Assembly (NCBI RefSeq): GCF_018598175.1 | Contig: NZ_JAHESE010000045.1 | Location: 1 to 42,252 of the forward strand | DNA from: Dawidia cretensis | GTDB lineage: Bacteria > Bacteroidota > Bacteroidia > Cytophagales > Cyclobacteriaceae | Direction of reading: 5' to 3' | DNA: 42,252 bases | Shown here: piece by piece, positions 39,900 through 42,252 of the stretch | Layout: each line of letters opens with the position of its first letter | How positions within the stretch are numbered: the first letter of the stretch is position 1 | Translations under genes and position numbers: made by a program | The notes under the pieces: generated by a model | What the model saw: the letters and a program-made list of their open reading frames with translations, nothing else | Told to the model about the DNA's origin: nothing | Database searches by the model: none

Positions 39900-40520
39900 A
39901 TGAGCTTATTTAATTTTACTAGAAGTTCCAACGGTGCCGGCACTGTTGAAGAAGTAAAAACGGAAAAAGTGTTGACCCTGCACGGCATCGCCTCCGAGCC
40001 GGTTACCAGGACGGCCACGCCGGAGGTGCCGGAGCATGTGTTTGTCGAGGCTTCTAAAAGCAAGCCAGCCAAGACATCGCCGGAGCAGCCACAAGCACGC
40101 GCGGCTAACGACATTCACACCTTGTACCAATACCTGGAGCAAAACCTGGAAAAGCGAGGATATGAGGATGCTCTCATTAATCCGGATACCAGTTATATGG
40201 AAGAGAACGTGCTGTACATCAATAACGACCTTCAACTGTTGATTGCCCGGGTGAAGATGTATTACACCGGATACCTGCGTACGATCGATTTTCACATTGA
40301 TTCCCGCAGCCGGAGCGGTATGCTGGAGACTGTCGACGAGCTCGTGACATTCAAGAAAACAGTCGAACAGGAAATGAAAGAAGTGGAAACCATTGGTAAT
40401 GATGCTGACACGGGCAAAGGGTTGTGTCAGAACCTGGTACTGGGATACAAAAAAGGATTTCGCAATGGGTTTGCGGCAATCACATACAACGCAATCTTTG
40501 GAAGAAGACCTAATCCTTAA
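39900..40520 (+). CDS. Hypothetical helical protein of accessory operon
   Basis: A 206-residue protein starting MSLFNFTRSSNGAGTVEEVK. After an unstructured low-complexity segment (about 15-70) the rest is helical: TLYQYLEQNLEKRGYEDALI, LYINNDLQLLIARVKMYYTG and ETVDELVTFKKTVEQEMKEV. It ends with a basic glycine-rich segment (GYKKGFRNGFAAITYNAIFG). No family is recognised. It starts 12 bases after the HNH gene stop and ends five bases before the DUF4407 gene, so it is an integral member of the operon. Confidence 0.65.
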   Translation: MSLFNFTRSSNGAGTVEEVKTEKVLTLHGIASEPVTRTATPEVPEHVFVEASKSKPAKTSPEQPQARAANDIHTLYQYLEQNLEKRGYEDALINPDTSYMEENVLYINNDLQLLIARVKMYYTGYLRTIDFHIDSRSRSGMLETVDELVTFKKTVEQEMKEVETIGNDADTGKGLCQNLVLGYKKGFRNGFAAITYNAIFGRRPNP

Positions 40521-40525
40521 TAGAT

Positions 40526-41470
40526 ATGAGAAACGGATGGCTTAAGTTTGGGTGTTTTCTTACGGGTATCAATTATAAGATACTCAGCTCTTGCAGCGAA
40601 CTGTCGAAGAAGCGGTTGTTGAAATATACTTCAGCGTTGCTGATCATCTGTTTGTTATGGATGTTTATCGGGTATGCTTTTACGGAGCGCTATTTGAAGG
40701 GAACCTGGTATATGTGTCTGGCGGGTTCGATCTTGATGATATTCTTAATTGTGCAGATTGAGCGTCAGGTGATTCTGGCTTCAAAGAGTAGTTGGTTGAT
40801 GGGTGGGTTTCGTACGTTGATTGCACTCTCCATGGCCATGATTGGAACCGTTATTATAGACCAGAATATGTTTAAGGACGACATCGAAAAACGGAAGATA
40901 ATGACAATAGGAGATGAGGTAAAGAGGGTCTTTCCAATACGCGCGGAGGAATATCGGCGCCAGTTGGCAGAGATTGATTCTACGATCGTTTCTAAAGAGA
41001 AGGAGAAAAGGCAGATTATCGATGAAATCTCAAAAAATCCCTTTGTTAAAATCGTGGAACAAGATATATCGTATGACACAGCCAAGCGGAAAAGTACAAA
41101 CGTGTCGATACGAAAGTTGCCGAATCCCCAGGCAAGCCTGCTTGAGCCTATGGATAAAATGATCCTGGCATTACATAAGGAAAAAGCAAAGAGGGATAGC
41201 TCATTGATCGGACTGCGTCAACAAATTGAGGGGGAAATTAAGGCCAACGTTGGTTTTTTAGATGAGTTAGAAGTGATGTTTTCGCTACTGTCCGAATCTG
41301 GTATTTCATTTGGTGCCTGGCTGATCTGGTTTATTTTTCTCCTGGCGCTGGAGCTGTTTATTCTCGTGAGTAAAATCGGGGAGTTGGAAACCGACTATGA
41401 CCGCCGCATGCAGCAGCAGATGGAGCTCCATTACAGACGTATAGCCTTGTTAAAACAGCAGGCTGAATAG
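40526..41470 (+). CDS. DUF4407 membrane protein with coiled coil
   Basis: A 314-residue protein, DUF4407-like. Four membrane segments are visible: about 36-52 (SALLIICLLWMFIGYAF), 60-77, 92-111 and 266-284 (WLIWFIFLLALELFILV). Between the third and fourth lies a long helical, charged region (about 140-250; RREQ/EK-rich) predicted as coiled coil. DUF4407 proteins of this topology are found in many bacteria, often in accessory islands, with no known function. It is the last gene of the operon that begins at 36901. Confidence 0.82.
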   Translation: MRNGWLKFGCFLTGINYKILSSCSELSKKRLLKYTSALLIICLLWMFIGYAFTERYLKGTWYMCLAGSILMIFLIVQIERQVILASKSSWLMGGFRTLIALSMAMIGTVIIDQNMFKDDIEKRKIMTIGDEVKRVFPIRAEEYRRQLAEIDSTIVSKEKEKRQIIDEISKNPFVKIVEQDISYDTAKRKSTNVSIRKLPNPQASLLEPMDKMILALHKEKAKRDSSLIGLRQQIEGEIKANVGFLDELEVMFSLLSESGISFGAWLIWFIFLLALELFILVSKIGELETDYDRRMQQQMELHYRRIALLKQQAE

Positions 41471-41534
41471 GGTATACGTTTTTCTGGTACAGATATTGTT
41501 ACTTTCAGGATACACCTATCTAACCTACCTGCGT

Positions 41535-42164
41535 ATGGGCATCTTTCTACAGGCGCACCCGGTGAGCTCGCTACTCACGTTGTTATTTTTGTTGTTCTGT
41601 ATTCCGGCGGTCAGTGCCCAGCTTGAAAAAGTTGATACGACCGATTTTACGCCGATGCAATTGGAAACCCTGCAGGTACTGCGAAACAGCCAGGAATCGC
41701 GGCCACGCGGTTGGCGATTGTCGCGCGACCGCATACGGCCTATCGGCACGCCACGCGGTGCCGACATACACCTGAAACGTATGGTGTTGTTGCCGACGTT
41801 CGCCGCGCCTTCGCTCAATGGTAGTTCCAGAGAAACGCGATCGGGCGGCTCATCTTCATCTTCGTACCAATTTAGTTTGATCGTGGGTGTTGGCGCGCAT
41901 GTACGGTGGGAACGTGTCGGCTATGATGGTTATTCGGTGGAGGTGAAGAAGCCCATTGGTGTAGAGCCGCAAATGTTGTTCTACCAAAGGAGCCGTAAAG
42001 ACGCCCGGGTATTTGAGAGGGTGTATGCGTTGTCGTTCACTTTTTTGGGATATGCTTCGATTGGGTATGGATACTCGACAAATAATACGTTGAACGATAA
42101 GAACCGGCACATGCTATTGGCCGGTGTTACCGTCCCGCTGGAAGATTTTTTCCACTATAGATAG
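41535..42164 (+). CDS. Exported hypothetical protein
   Basis: A 209-residue protein from the ATG at 41535; the frame upstream begins with TTG at 41496. The signal peptide MGIFLQAHPVSSLLTLLFLL with CIPAVSAQ is followed by a mature part with a basic region (RPRGWRLSRDRIRPIGTPRG). Beta strands resembling an outer-membrane or surface protein follow (YQFSLIVGVGAHVRWERVGYDGYSVEV, YALSFTFLGYASIGYGYS). No family is recognised. It starts about 60 bases after the DUF4407 gene and may be cotranscribed or a separate gene. Confidence 0.65.
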   Translation: MGIFLQAHPVSSLLTLLFLLFCIPAVSAQLEKVDTTDFTPMQLETLQVLRNSQESRPRGWRLSRDRIRPIGTPRGADIHLKRMVLLPTFAAPSLNGSSRETRSGGSSSSSYQFSLIVGVGAHVRWERVGYDGYSVEVKKPIGVEPQMLFYQRSRKDARVFERVYALSFTFLGYASIGYGYSTNNTLNDKNRHMLLAGVTVPLEDFFHYR

Positions 42165-42252
42165 AACGAAAACGTATCTGGCGCAAGGTACTGTCATAAG
42201 GACCAAGTGTCAGGTTAAGATTTTTTACTAATTTTATCGTCTTAAAGAGGAC

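Overview
The window looks like Bacteroidota chromosome, probably a soil or aquatic Cytophagales/Chitinophagales-type bacterium. The reasons are two complete SusC/SusD pairs, a FecR/DUF4974 protein, LytTR signalling, starts without a clear Shine-Dalgarno sequence, and promoter-like sites that resemble the TAnnTTTG -7 box. I cannot place it to genus. No tRNA, rRNA, CRISPR array or intact insertion sequence was seen.

Layout. 1-1.6 kb: a two-gene minus-strand unit, a hypothetical protein followed by a HTH-type protein cut by the window edge. 2.6-10.5 kb (locus 1): plus-strand SusC, SusD and a TlpA-like thioredoxin-fold protein, facing minus-strand genes for three small exported two-cysteine proteins and a MauE/DoxX-like redox membrane protein. 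10.7-15.7 kb: accessory debris. It holds a frameshifted nuclease-family pseudogene, a short orphan ORF, a large membrane-anchored KAP P-loop NTPase, a GC-rich stretch open in many frames and a small coiled-coil ORF. 15.8-26.5 kb (locus 2): the locus 1 plan again, with SusC, SusD and a two-domain M16 zinc peptidase facing four tandem exported four-cysteine proteins, an exported propeller-like protein and a second MauE-like protein. 27.1-31.5 kb: a subtilisin-type protease with a frameshifted inhibitor-like partner, an orphan SUKH-3-type immunity protein, a small exported protein, a YedY-like molybdopterin oxidoreductase and a FecR-like protein with no sigma factor. 31.6-42.2 kb (GC-richer): a hypothetical protein, a tiny lipoprotein, a TPR sensor kinase with LytTR regulator, a TIR-transmembrane protein, an eight-gene accessory operon (Excalibur, DUF1508, DUF4236, HNH, DUF4407 and unknowns) and an exported protein.

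Most interesting signal. Loci 1 and 2 are two versions of one system: an outer-membrane SusCD importer plus a thiol or peptidase partner, convergent with small Cys-containing exported proteins (resembling DUF6520) and a MauE-like protein whose CxC lies at residues 100/102 in both copies. The two peptide families share their N-terminal layout but differ in cysteine number and C-terminal tail (NRL-basic-P versus QFE). Four promoter-like elements with identical spacing (TTG-N25-TAnnTTTG-like, with an internal GGAAA) lie upstream of the minus-strand units of both loci. A second element is shared in the leaders of the first peptide genes. My working hypothesis is a coregulated system that makes disulfide-bonded exported peptides and takes up or degrades peptides. 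The function is inference.
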